Below the pieces are notes generated by a model. That model saw only the letters and a list, made by a program, of their open reading frames with translations. It did not search any database and had not been told where the DNA came from. The translations under genes and the position numbers were made by a program. This document shows positions 1-12,100 of a DNA stretch of 64,000 bases, one piece after another; position 1 is the stretch's first letter; every line of letters starts with the position of its first letter. This DNA comes from Austropuccinia psidii (taxonomy: Eukaryota; Basidiomycota; Pucciniomycetes; Pucciniales; Sphaerophragmiaceae). Location: positions 49,971,662 to 50,035,661 of the forward strand of contig JALGQZ010000001.1 in assembly GCA_023105745.1 (NCBI GenBank), in the 5' to 3' direction.

Positions 1-1650
1 CTTTGACTCTTCCAACAGTCATCTCAAATACTGTTTCTTTGTCACACAACTTATAGAGAGGTCTTCCCATGGATGCAAAGTCTTTAATGTTTTGTCTCTA
101 GTATCCTGAAAATCCCAAAATGACTGAATTTCCTTTTTGTTCTTAGAAATATGTTTCAATTTTACTTATGCAACCTTGTTTTTGTAAATTCTGAGGTATG
201 GGGAAGACACTACATGTCCCAGGGCTTTGATTTCTTTAAAAATATTCTCATGTGCACAGCTTGAATTTTTCTCAAAACCCTGGAAAATCTGTAAACAACT
301 TCCTCCCAAGTCTTGGAAAATACAATAATTCCATCAATGTAAATTATTAAACCTCCTTCTGAAAGTTCTTCAGGGAAGATTTCATTCATCATCCTTTAGA
401 AGTGTGAAAGTGCATTTTTCATGCCAAAAGGCATCCTCAAATATTCATACATCCCACAATGAACAATAATTCTTGAATATTCTCTTTCTCTTGATGTCAC
501 CAGATTCTGATGGAATCCTTTAAGGTCATCCATAGTGATTATGTACACTGCTTGAGAAATTCGAGTAAGGAAAATTTGGATTTTTTGCATGGGATACCTG
601 TCTGGTACAGTGGAAGTGTGCAGAGCTCTAAAGTTCCCAAAAATTCTGAATTTTCCATCATTCCACTCCACTATGACTGGTGTAGTTATTTCTACTTCCT
701 CATTGTCAACAACCTTCCTCATTACACAAAGGTCCTGAGGTTCTTTAGTATGGAGCTCCAGGGCTTTTTGAATATTCACGCCTTCTTAAGAGTGGTGAAT
801 AAGGTCTTTCAACATCCAAACTAATCTTCACTTCATGACATATAATTTACCCCAGAGGCTCTTTATCTCATGCAAATGCTACTTTGTGGTGATACAGCAG
901 GGTAGACAGTTCATTTTACTGTTTATCAGTGGGATGAAGACTCCCTTCAGATTCATTCAACTGTTCAGACTTTAATTTCTCCAACTCTATGTTGACTGGT
1001 GATACTTTACTTACTGAAATTGGTCTTTCAAAAGGTAAAAATTCAAACTTTTTTGATACTTATTCTCCCCAATAGTAGAGTATGTGTCTTTATTGTTATG
1101 TAAATCTTTACCATACAAGATTAAGTAATCATTTCCTAATATAAAGTGATTACTAGAGCAGTTTTACATGACAAAAAATTCAATAGCTATTCTTAAATTT
1201 CCATTGATATGTGCAAATATTAAAGTGGTTTCATATATGCCACATGCTTGCATTGCATCACTTGCACTGTTGAATTTTACTCCATAAATGTTTGATAATT
1301 GATCTCAAAAATTTGGTACACAATTTTCAAGAAAATATTTGCCACCACCGGAGAAGAAGGCTGCTGGGTCAAATGAAGATTTAGTGGGTTTGTTATCAAC
1401 TACCACTTCCGTTATACAGGAATTCCCAGCTGTATAAACCTTTCCCCTGTTCAGTTTCTTTTTAATGAGTTGTGCATCTTGGATTTTGCACAAATCAAGT
1501 TGACTGATACTCAATTGTAGCCAGTTTGAATAGGATTCCATGAGGTCAAATGTGACATTGATATTTTATATATATTTTGAAAATTCAGAGAATATTAATT
1601 CTTAATCATCAGAATTTTCATCATTTACATCATATTCTCAATATCAGGTT
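1..1650 (-). pseudogene. Decayed Ty3/gypsy pol (protease and reverse transcriptase) of element A0
   Basis: Read on the minus strand from 1650 down, this holds a linker, a retropepsin remnant and reverse transcriptase. The active-site region near 1370 reads DPAAFFS, where family members have a D-P/S/T-G core; a downstream FILGNDYL block near 1130 is the conserved second half of the fold, and in-frame stops lie between them. RT covers about 210-780: FGNFRAL, an MDDLKGFHQN block and RMPFGMKNA are visible. The catalytic YIDD box is degraded to YIDG near 335. The RT-RNase H connection (SFLGFSGY) runs to the window edge, so the 3' part lies outside. At least two frame changes and several stops rule out a functional product. 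Gag of the same element resumes beyond the S1 insertion at 3467. Function is known for the family; inactivity is read directly. Confidence 0.85.
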
Positions 1651-3466
1651 TGTGAGCCTTAGATGTATTTTCATATACCCAAAAGACCACAAATGAGAAA
1701 TTAAGACACAAATATAAATAAAATAAGTTTATTTATACTATAAAAATAAAAACTGAAATATAAATAAAACTTTATATTTAAAAATCAAAATTTAATTATA
1801 ATTTAAAAATAAAATTACAATAAAATTTAAAATTATGAAATTACATTTTTACTTGTAAAAATTAAGTAAAAATGAATTTTTAATAAAAATTGCGAAATTC
1901 AAATATTTTTGGTAAAAAGTTATAGAAAATCTATTATAGCTTTTTATCCAATAAATAATCATAAAGAAATTATCACACCATTGGATTCCCCATAAAAAAG
2001 AAAGTGGGGTCACCTCTGGATGAAACTTCTGTAACTCAACTCTAAATAAGTTTAAATTAAGTTTTTAGTATTTTTTGTACAAAAGTATGAAAACCCTCAA
2101 AGCCTTAATTTAATTCACACCACACGTGGTGTTAACCTTCAATTTTTGTGTTAAAATTGAGGTGTTGTGTTTAGTTTAGAAGTTATGAGGAATTTAAGTA
2201 TTTTCAATTGAATTCAATTGAAATGTCAAAATGTGCACATGTATTACATAAGTGAACTTTAATTTACATATGAGGTATCAATTATTACAGATGTGTAATT
2301 AAAAACTCAATTGGATTACATGTGTAAATGATAATTGTATTACATGATGAGGAATTAAAGAAAAAATAAATTGGAAAGCTTAATGCTGGGTGGGAAAAGA
2401 CACTCTAGCTCTAAGGGGGAGCTAGACCCCCAAACTCCTTGCTGACTGGCATGGGATGTCAAAATCCACACAAAATTTCACTACTTTTGGCCTGGAATTG
2501 AGTCACAGGGTCTGTGACTCAATTGATGATGAGGTTTTGATACCAACCAGGGCAGTTTTAACTGCTGCCAAGAGGGTAAAACTACCCTTAAGTGAAAACA
2601 ATGTTAGTAGAAACAGTTTTGACTGGTTTCTACGCCTCTTACACACATTATGACGTGTTTTGAAGGCTCTAGACTAGGTTCTGCTATAGTAATGGCTGAT
2701 TTAAGGGTCTAAAATGGCTAAAAATAGCAAAAAATGTCTTAAATCAGCCCTTTTTTGTTCTTAACCAGGGTTCAATGATGCCATAATTGGCTTTTCTGTT
2801 GTCAGACTGTTTCTCACGACTTACAAGAGTAAATTTTACTTTTGGGGTAAGAAAACCGATGGCTATAAAAGAATGTCTTCTTTGCCCCACTTTTCTCTTC
2901 ATGTTAGAATCTTTTCCTTTTATAATTATTTTAAACACTGCTAAACCAATCAATGAAAGATTCCAACAACCCTTTTTAAATCATTTTTAACCTTTTAACC
3001 ACGTGGAAAAATAATTTTAGTCACTGTTTGTAACTCTTATAATCATTTTTACCCTTGAACCACCCCAAAAGTGGATTAAAGCATCTTTCATCACTGTTAA
3101 CTTTGTCACTTTGTTTCCAATTTCACTCTGGTCACTTTTGGGCGTGTTTTCTCTTTAAATATCTTTTTAATTGCTTGAAGTTCTTTGGTCAATTAATTCC
3201 AATTGAAATTGCTCTTGAAGAAATTTCTTTTGAAGCCTTAAATATCTCTTGTAGAGTATTTTTGGATAAATCTTTATTGTTGGTAAAACAATAAATCTTT
3301 ATTATATTATTTTTTTATACTTAAAGAGTCAAAAACAATAAAATTGGTGTGTTTTCTCTTTAAAAATACTAGTTCATACTATTTTTAAATAATTTTACCT
3401 TATAAAAATTTTGAGGACAGGAAAAGTACTTGATATTTTATCAAGGTTTCATATCCACACCTTACA
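1651..3466. mobile_element. S1: 1.8 kb LTR-like element (probable solo LTR) inserted in A0
   Basis: The segment starts TGTGAGCC and ends CACCTTACA, with near-inverted 6-bp ends TGTGAG/CTTACA. It is flanked by a perfect 5-bp duplication AGGTT at 1646-1650 and 3467-3471. Removing it with one duplication restores the A0 gag reading frame across the junction (IDIENEP followed by DIEN). A second copy, S2, has the same ends and nearly the same length. No coding domain is seen; the left third is very AT-rich. TG...CA ends, a 5-bp duplication and lack of coding capacity fit a solo LTR, but a non-autonomous element is possible. Orientation is unknown. Confidence 0.8.
2496..2524. other. Perfect 13-bp inverted repeat with 3-nt loop inside S1
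   Basis: AATTGAGTCACAG at 2496-2508 and its exact reverse complement at 2512-2524 flank the loop GGT. The same hairpin is intact in S2 at 38899-38927 although the surrounding copies have diverged. It could be a palindromic protein site or an RNA hairpin. Confidence 0.75.
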
Positions 3467-5330
3467 AGGTTCATTCTCAATGTCAATATAATTGATTTTC
3501 TCTATTCTGGGATATTTATGGCTAAATGTGTGGGGCTTTGGAAAATACGGAGCTTTCTGATTACATCTGCAGATTTATATTTCATATTAATAGAGTTTTC
3601 TTTGGGGCTTCTGTCCACAGAATCTTCCCAAGATGTATTAAAACTTGTTTTGAGAGTCACCCTACTAGAGTCAATTCCGTTTCTGGTTGTTACTTCTTCT
3701 AATATATGTATAATATCTTTTTCTGATGACTTCTCAGTAGTCCTAATTTTAACAGCATGCTCCAAGTAACCTCCACATTGTCTTAAAAGCTTTCTGTGAA
3801 TCATATTCTGACATGTCAGGGTATAATTCTGTTAATCCATCTTTATGTTGGAAAAACCATGATAAATCTCTGTCTTTGTAAGCTTTTGATTCAGTATATT
3901 CAAAGGCTGGTTCGACGTTAAGTCTCCAAGCATCATAGGCTCATTTATTAATAATTTGGGTTTTTGACCAAGTCAAGCTTTTGTGTCCATGTGCTTGTCT
4001 TAATTTGATATACCATCTATGTGCTGATTTGATAAACAAGTTGTTGAATCTTTCTGTTATCAATCTGTCTGTTAATGAAAATTATTCTTTAATCATTTCA
4101 ATACCTCTGATGAATTCCATATTGTCATACTCTCCTTAACCACTGAATTGAGATCATTCTTTAAGTTTTGGTGCTTCCTTTGAACGTTCTTGGCCCATTG
4201 ATGGTTCCAAGTTATGCAAAGAAGTGGAAAATTGGTCCTTTAAATGTAAGTTTTCCAAATCCAATACTTGTGGGTTGGAACTTCTTGTAACGTGATTTTG
4301 ATTAAGAGGTGTAGAGATTCTTGGTAAGGTGTTCAGTAATTGTTCAATCTCATCCATTTTACTGATGCTACACCTTTGGAAATTTCTGAATTCATATTTC
4401 AAGACTTGTATTAAAGTTATTACTTCAATATTACACATTTATTATCTCTACATCAATTCTTGCCAAAATTCTGTCTGTCTATTATTATCAGAAATGACAT
4501 GATTCAATTTCATTGTTAATTTTGATACTTCCTCTTGTGAGGTTTCAAAACACTTTTTCAAGGCAATTGTATATGTTTTTACTTCAGTAAATGAATTTGA
4601 AATATCATCAAGGACTTTCTTATTATCCTATTTGATAATGTTAATGGAATTTTTTATTCTTGTTTCAATTATTTTATCAATATTTTATTTAGAATATTTA
4701 TCTGTCAATTCCTTGATAAGGGCAGATTGTTCATTTATTTTATTTCCAAATAAATTTGCATTATTGGAAGTTTTTATTGTTGTTAAAACTTCTTCAAAAC
4801 ACATGAGTTTTTCACTTTTTTGGCTCAAACTTAGACTATTTATCTTTATATTCATACAAATTGATGAATTCTTATCAGAAATATGAATTTTTACATCCTT
4901 TATAGCTATGTAAAAATTTGGAATGCCATCCAGAATGTCAGAAATCATTTCTGATATTTTAGTCTGCCTTCCTCCTTTTTCTTTAATTAAATCATACTTC
5001 TGGCCATCTGAAACACATTTTCCATGGCATCCTGCTGAATCTTTGGGATTCTGTAGCCCTGGATATATGGTTTTGTGGCTGGCTCCTTGCCTTTGCACTT
5101 GTTTGGTGTTTGAGGCAGATTTTTCACATTGAAATTGCTTCTACTGGCCATTTGGGCTGTTTTTGGCAATTGCTTGGGTGGTGCAGGGTTTTTTCCTCCA
5201 TTCTGCTATTTAAAGAATAATGTTTTTCTTTTCCATCAATTGATTCCCTGCATTGAGTAACTTGAAAGTTTTGGCATGGCCCAAACATTTTCCCATAATC
5301 AGGCAGGAATTCATGAAGTTTTTCCACATA
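3467..5330 (-). pseudogene. Decayed Gag of element A0
   Basis: Minus-strand fragments in order: an N-terminal basic and proline-rich stretch (about 5330-4990, ending IPKIQQDAMENVFQMA), a helical region (5098-4685) in another frame, a coiled-coil-like region (4438-4154), and a capsid-like core. In the core, EYDNMEFIRG, RWYIKLRQAHG and MIHRKLLRQCGG are recognisable down to 3502. These blocks match the capsid of the el1 family in layout (EYDHMELIDYIDG, WYTEMKEIHG, NHKLLTQLPGE). Multiple stops and frame changes show that it is dead. The reading crosses the S1 insertion and continues in the pol remnant at 1-1650. Assignment rests on domain order and remembered family resemblance. Confidence 0.8.
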
Positions 5331-6041
5331 TATTCAAGGATTTGGTGGTCTTTGTGCTTCAAGGAATTGTTTTAAGCCTTGCGGTTGGGTTTTTATATGT
5401 CCAAAGATGCTTAAGGTGGCTGTTTCAGTTCTTTTGGAAGTTAATACTGTGTTATCAGCTTCAGAATGGCATAATTTGTCAGAATAGGCTTCTTTCACTG
5501 ACCCTTGTCCTCCTGTAACTTATTGGCTTCTGCCATAATCACGTCTATAACCTTTTCCGGAGCTTCTTGAGGGGGTATAGCTTGCTCCTGGTCTGCTTAA
5601 AGGCATGGTTATGATTAAAACAGCTAAAAATAGTACTTTATGTGAAAACACTTACTATTGGCCAAATTATTGGCTTTTTGCACAGTATTTCTTATGTCCA
5701 AATCAATTGATTCTTAAGAAATTGGTCATAAATTCATTAAAAATACAATTCCTAATGAATCTCTCTGAACGCTTCAGGACTAATGGAGAGCCGTATTATC
5801 TATGGTACAGCCAAAAATAATTATGGCTTTACTAGTGAAATTACAAGTTTTACTTACAGTCCATTTTTGACTATTCTACGTGAAACACTGAATCTTCAAA
5901 AATTCACAGTAATTACAACCTGTGATGAAATTACCATTACCATTGATAACTTTGAGAAATCAATGAATATTTTGGAATAAAAGAAGATTTACTGCTGTTA
6001 CTCCTTTTATTCTTAACCATATTGGGGTTGGTAGTCATGTA
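5331..6041 (-). other. Probable 5' leader region of A0, no gene recognised
   Basis: This AT-rich stretch lies upstream of A0 Gag in its own orientation and ends at the el1 insertion site. No conserved domain, LTR end or RNA gene is seen. Short open frames here have no supporting similarity. Confidence 0.5.
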
Positions 6042-6046
6042 GAAGC

Positions 6047-7485
6047 TGTCAGCCTGTGACTCAAAACCAGAGCACAAGCATGGCAGACAAAATACCATAA
6101 CCCAATGGTATAGCCAAAATACCACCAAAACATGGAGCTGAGCCAAATTAGCTCAAAAGGTATCAAAGGAAAGAGGAAACTCACCTCTTCCTGAAAATAT
6201 AAGTCCCATCACCATAGGACAAGAAATAACAAAGTTATTCCTGCTCAAAGTTATTGCTGAGCATAAACCTTAATTTTCACCTCTCATCTAAAATCTAGAA
6301 GGAGAGGCTTAACCCCATCAAATGGGTACTCAAAATGAAGCTCTAAGCCAGGGCTATCCAATGGTACCAGCCAAACTGAGCTAGCACCAATATTACTGGA
6401 GTTATGGTCAAATTCAGACCAAATAAGGATGAACAAAACATTCACCTCTCATCTAACTTTTACAGTTTTAGTGTGAGATACTTAAAGTGGGTTCTTTTTG
6501 GAAAGAGCGCAATCAGGGCTATCTGATGGTGCCATCCATTTCCTCATAACTCAACTACAACAGAAGTTATTGGCCAAACAAGCTTAATACAGCTTTTGAC
6601 CAGACCACGCCAATGTACAAAAATACTTGTACATGGGATAACTTTGTCATATTTAATGATAACCATGTCAAGTTGGGTACCATTGTGTAGAGCCCATACA
6701 GAGCTATTAAATGAACCAACTTTGAGCTTGATATCTCAAAAACTGACAGAGTTATGACCATTTTAAGGTCAAAATCCCACCTGCTGTCAGATACAGCCTT
6801 GCCATGGGATAATATCCCAAAACCATGAATATGAGGTGTCAAATAGACGAAGAATTTTTTTTTCACTTCAATACCTCATATGTCAGTCAATACTGGGGTC
6901 CCATACAGTTTCTGTACAGCATTCTACGCGTCATACATGTCAGAATCAGGCTGTGAGGTCCCCAGATGAAAATTTTCACCCTGTATTGGTGAAAACTGCC
7001 CAGATGTGGTTTCAAAACCACATCTGAGCCCAATACAGGGTATACAGGCTGTTTGCAAACCACAAGCCTGTCATAGAGAGTGAAAAATCTTCACTTCCTC
7101 TACGTGGAAAGGTCTAGCAGCCTTTCCACCTCAATTTTAGGATAAAAGGAGGGCTTTTCACAGCCAAAAACCTTTCCTCCTCCTACTCTTGAATACCCTA
7201 CGTAATAAACTGTCAAAAACAGTTTTACTCTTGGGTAATAGACAGGTATACTCTTAATTTAAAGTATTGTAGTCTTTATTATTGTAACCCAACAGGTAAA
7301 GCTGCACCCAGGGCTTTCAACAGCGCTCACCACCACTATATTTCATATAGTAAAGCCCCTTTTATTATTAAATTAATCCATCTTTAACCCTTATAAAACT
7401 ATTTTAAACTATTTTCCACGTGTCACAGTCATAGTTTTAGCTGTAAATAGCTTTATTTCCAATTCAACATAGACTCATCCTGACA
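6047..7485 (+). repeat. 5' LTR of el1
   Basis: 1,439 bp, starting TGTCAGCC and ending CCTGACA (6-bp inverted ends TGTCAG/CTGACA). It matches the 3' LTR at 14295-15734 almost base for base. Several AATACAG or CTGTATT-like motifs lie around 6880-7060. Being the 5' copy, it should contain the element's promoter; no clear TATA box was singled out. Confidence 0.95.
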
Positions 7486-7505
7486 TTTTGGGGGCCTGGC
7501 CGTGT
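7486..7505 (+). promoter_or_regulatory. Candidate primer binding region directly after the el1 5' LTR
   Basis: Immediately after the LTR comes TTTTGGGGGCCTGGCC. The same block (TTTCGGGGGCCTGGCC) follows the 5' LTR of element E on the opposite strand, at about 36786-36801. Conservation at this spot is expected for a minus-strand priming site, but I cannot name the tRNA, and a TGG start occurs only about 10 nt in. Confidence 0.45.
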
Positions 7506-8078
7506 TTTTTGACCTTTTTTGGACCTTACAAGGAAGTCTTTCCTCTTTTTCATGACTTATTAACACATTTTTTTATCATTTTTAGGTGTAATTTCTGTTT
7601 AAAAATATATATTTTATATATTTTTACCTTTTTTTTATAGATACTCATATTATAAGAGTATTTTTACGTGGTTAATACCCACAGTAATTTATTATTTTTG
7701 GTGTGTTTTGCATATAAAAACACATAAGCCACTAATAAAGTCCTGTATTCTTGACTGAATAAGGACACCTCTGACTGAAAAACCATCAGTTGAGGCGTGG
7801 TCAAGTGTATTGTTAATTCAATAACACTTGTATACAAACCACTTTTACAGAATACACTTGCAAACCACAAGTGTATCTGAGGGATACTGACACACAAACA
7901 GTGTGACAGGACACCATAAGCTGTATTTTTGACGTGAAATTGTTAATTCAATTACATTGTCATTATACAAGGGCATACTGTAGTAATATACAAGCCCAGA
8001 GGCCATTCTTAGACATGCAAAACCAGCCATTTAAGAAGTCTTAACTGACATAAGCCCTCTTTTTCCTGTTTTGATTCA
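7486..8078 (+). other. el1 leader with a conserved 3' splice site at its end
   Basis: About 590 nt without a long ORF. It ends in a pyrimidine-rich run and TTGATTCAG followed by TGGAAGA. el2 and E have the same AG/TGGAARA junction, and none of the three has an in-frame ATG upstream. A leader intron that supplies the start codon is the simplest reading; the donor is not identified. Confidence 0.5.
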
Positions 8079-9148
8079 GTGGAAGAAAACTACATCCCAC
8101 TTGAAACCCAGTCACAGGCCAACACACCAGTGACACCCTCAGAACCAGAGGGCAGCAAGGGTAAAGGAAAAAGACTTAGTGAAGGCCTCATTACAGCCAA
8201 GAAGTGGACACCAATAGCCACTCAGAGGAGTAGAAAACCACGAAACTCTGCTTCAATACAAGGTAAACCAACCTTAACCACTTGTACAGGGAAGATTACA
8301 ATTATTAACCCAGTTGTAACCTCCAAAGGCAAACTGCCCAAATCAGCAGATAACAAATTTGTACAAGGCACAGTCAAAGGTAAATACCCTAAGAACATAA
8401 AGTTTTTGACTGCTTGCAAACACTGATATGTCCCCTGCATACCTCAGAGACCTTGGCTTCCAAAGGAACCAGCCAGAGGATAGAGCAGGAATGTCTAGAA
8501 CCAGAAGACCTGAAAGAAGACACATTGGACACAGTGGTGGATGGCCAAACAATGAGGGAGATAATATCAACCTTGCCATTCACACTCCAATTCAACAGAA
8601 ACCTCAAACCAGAGGACTGGAAGGATATGGATCAAGTTCTTCAAATCCACCAACTCCTCAAAGATTTGTTTCAATGGAGCATGGACAACAAGAGGTTCAA
8701 CCTAGCAACTCACTGGGCAGAACTGGGATCAAGTTGCCAGAAGATCTGTCTCAAAGAGATAGACTTCAAAGACCTTATGGTAATCACCAAGGGTTGGAAT
8801 CCTACCAGGCAGCACAGACTCCTGGAGGCAAGGGCACAGAGGATAAGGGACAATCAAGCCACTATCCAAGCTATAGAAGAACAGTTAACCCAGACAGGGC
8901 CTACTCAGATTCCTTCAGGTTCACAAGGAGCATGCCAAATCAGCTCTCCAGTGGCTTCACACCATTCAGAAACCAGCAGATCAGTGGCCAAGAGTCACCA
9001 TTCTTCACAATTCCAGGAAGTTTCCAGGAGAAGACAAGGCAACAAGGGCAAGAACAAAGCCTCCTTCAACCAGAGGAGGAAAGAGTCAGACCCCATGATC
9101 CAGAAGCTGTTAGATTTGGTAAAAGAAGTACACAAGAACCAGAAGTAG
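8079..9148 (+). CDS. Spliced accessory protein overlapping Gag in another frame
   Basis: Exon 1 (8079-8379) encodes a basic N-terminal region beginning EENYIPLE. Exon 2 (8448-9148) continues in frame after removal of a 68-nt intron (donor AAAG/GTAAAT, acceptor CTCAG), the split codon reading G/AG. The joined frame is about 333 residues. The middle is predicted helical (PEDWKDMDQVLQIHQLLKDL, FKDLMVITKGWNP); the end is basic and serine-rich with a final helix (MIQKLLDLVKEVHK). Exon 2 lies in a different frame from Gag-Pol over about 700 nt. The same exon pair and splice sites exist in E, and most of it in el2. No ATG opens exon 1, so the true start probably comes from a leader exon. The function is unknown; nucleic-acid binding is only a guess from its charge. 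It could also be a Gag N-terminal variant. Confidence 0.65.
8380..8447 (+). other. Predicted small intron containing the Gag-Pol start codon
   Basis: It begins GTAAAT and ends ACCTCAG, 68 nt long. The Gag-Pol ATG at 8428 lies inside it, so splicing removes that start. In unspliced RNA the upstream ORF stops at 8424-8426 (TGA) and the Gag-Pol ATG follows one base later, an arrangement suited to reinitiation. Element E has the matching intron at 35556-35636 (minus), also with the Gag-Pol ATG inside. Confidence 0.7.
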
Positions 9149-12100
9149 TTGTAAACCACTCTAGAATCAGTAGTCCTAGTAATAGAAACATTACCCCCAC
9201 TCAGACTGAAAATAACATTATCACATCTGAGAGTAACATCAACAGTGACACACTGTGGTTACAAATGTCCCAATATGCTGAGCAATCTGCAAAGCAGGCT
9301 ACAGAATTTGCAGCTGCCCAAGAGAGGATGAGAAAAACTCAAGCCTCATTGGAGCAGATAGTTAAAAACCTTCAGGAAGGATATGCTCAACTGAGCAAAG
9401 CCTCTGAAGAAACCAACAAGAGACTGAATCAAGTCTCTGAAGAACAACACCATAGTAGCAGGGACAGGGAGTGGCTGAACCAAGACATCAACAAATTTTT
9501 TGATGCCTACCATAGCTTAAAGCCCCCACCACAAGGCCAAGCTATGGAGAATCCATATCAACCAGATGACATCAAACCAGATGACATGTTGTTGAATAAG
9601 GCAAGCTCTCCATCACAATACCAGGATGGAGATGGCATGTCTTATTCAGAGAAGGAAGCCTTGAAACAGCTTCCTGAGGCCTCAAGCTGGCCCAAATTCT
9701 CTGGATCAGGAGAATATGATCATATGGAACTCATAGATTATATTGATGGACTCTTCATTGATGTACCAAGCATACCAGATTACTGGATTACTGCTAGACT
9801 GAATACTGCATTTAAAGGTCATGCAAGTATATGGTACACTGAAATGAAAGAAATCCATGGCAGAAGAAATTGGCCATGGTGGAAGAGTCAAATAATCCAA
9901 AAGTACAGTAATGGAACTTGGATATGGCAAAAGACCATGTCATTTGAAAATGACAAATACTCTGTGGACAAAGATCCATATGAGTGGTGTCTTAGACAGT
10001 CTAAAAGACTTAAAGCCATTGATCCTCAAATGAACATTCAAATGAGGAATCATAAACTTCTGACACAACTGCCAGGAGAACTAGAGCATGAAGTAAAGTG
10101 CAGATGCAACCAAAATTGCACTCTAGATGATATAGCCAATACCTTACAAGACATAAGGAAAAGGACTAATATAGGGAAATTCACCCCATATAGAGGCAGT
10201 AGTTTCAAAGAGAAACAACCTTTCAGGGTGGAGTTTAAAGACAAACCCAGAGAAAGAGTGGCAGAAGTGGCAAAGAAGAAGAATTCTTGTCACAATTGTG
10301 GTTCAACAGACCACTATGACAACAACTGTCCAAAAGCAAAGAAGAAAGTCTATGCTATAGAAAAAGTCCCTGAAGAAGAACCTCCAACAGAGGATTCTGA
10401 ATCAGATTCTATGGGTGATGCCATTAGAGAACCATCTGATGAGGATCAAGACCCAAGAGAGGAATTTCTAGTGGAATACCAAGAGGAAACCCCACTAAAA
10501 ATCCAGGATATACAGTTGGAAGCAGGCATGCCACAAGACACTGCCAACAAGAACTTGTGTAAACATACACAAGATGCACAAACATTCCTGGTTACACCAA
10601 CCAAAGGAATGGCATATATACATGGAAAAGCCACAAAAATGACTGTATGTATTGACAATGCTCAGCATCCACTGATCATTGACAGTGGAGCACACTGCTC
10701 CATAGTGGCCAGAAATTATCTGGATAACCACTTCCCAAACTGGGAAAAAGAACTCTTGCCCACCAGGGCAAAGAACTTTAAGAGTGCATCTGGAAAGATG
10801 ACCTCTATTGGGACAATTATCAAAGAGATAATTATACCCCACAGAAAAGGTAATATCAGACTCAACCCAGAGTTTGTAGTGCTTGAAGATGCCCACATCC
10901 AAGGGCTTTTACTGGGAACAGATTACCAGAGGAGGTATGGCATAGATATTTACAATAGTAAAAATAGGCATATTACAATTGGTACTAACAAGGAAAAGAA
11001 ATTTTCTCTTGATATATACCAGATATCTTCTCAGGACCCACTGGAAGAACTTCTGAAAGAATTCAGAGAGGGACAGTTTAGCACTACCCTCACCAGTAAA
11101 CAAAAGCTAAGTTTACTGAAGATGCTGAGGAAGAATAGACCAGCATTTGCCATTGGTGAAGAACCATTAGGCAAGATCAAAGGCCATGATATAGAACTAT
11201 ATCTGGATGTGGAAAGGCCTTACCCACCCATGTTAAGGAGACCTCCTTACCCAGCAAGTCTGGAGACCAGGAAAGAGATTGAGAAACACATCAATGAACT
11301 CCTGGACATGGATGTCATCAGGAAGATTGGACATAATGAAATAGTGGAAATCACCACTCCTGTCCTGATCACCTGGCATGATGGCAAGTCTAGATTGTGT
11401 GGAGACTTCAGAGCCCTGAACAACTACACAAAAGCAGACAGGTATCCTATACCAAGGATACCTCATGCCTTGGATAAATTGGCCAAAGCCAAATACATAA
11501 CCAAGATGGATTGTATGAAGGGCTTCCACCAAAATGGAGTTAAACCAAACTTCATGAAATTACTCAGAATTATATGCCATATGGGCATATATGAGTACAC
11601 CAGGATGCCATTTGGCATCAAGAATGCACCAGCCCACTTCCAAAGGATGATGGACACCATATTTCAAGAAGAAATAATGGAAGGCTGGATGGTAGTATAT
11701 ATTGATGATATCATTATATACTCAGAGACATGGGAAGACCATGTACAATACATAGACAGAGTGCTAAGTAAATGTACACCCATCAATCTAAAAATTTCAC
11801 TCAAAAAGTGTAATTTTGGCCAACAAGAGCTACTAGCTCTAGGACACAAAGTCTCAGGCCTTAGTCTGGCAATTGACCAGAACAAAGTAGCAGCAGTACT
11901 GCAAAAGCCAGTACCAAAGAACATCAAAGAGATGCAATCCTTCCTTGGATTTGCCAGCTACTATAGAAACCACATCAAAAACGTTGCCCACATAACTAGT
12001 AGTTTATACAAGTTATGCTCAAAGGATGTAGTTTTTGAAATTACCAAGGAAAGAAGGGATGCATATGAGAGGATCAAATATGAACTCACTAATGCACCTG

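Noticed and set aside
6836..7027. Short plus-strand frame inside the el1 LTR, also present at 15073-15276
   Set aside because: It repeats only because both are LTR copies; there is no domain, and related LTRs do not keep it open.
10495..10902. Long antisense frames within el1, for example 135 codons
   Set aside because: Shadow of the Gag-Pol frame on the other strand; the same shadows recur in el2 at 17099-17335.
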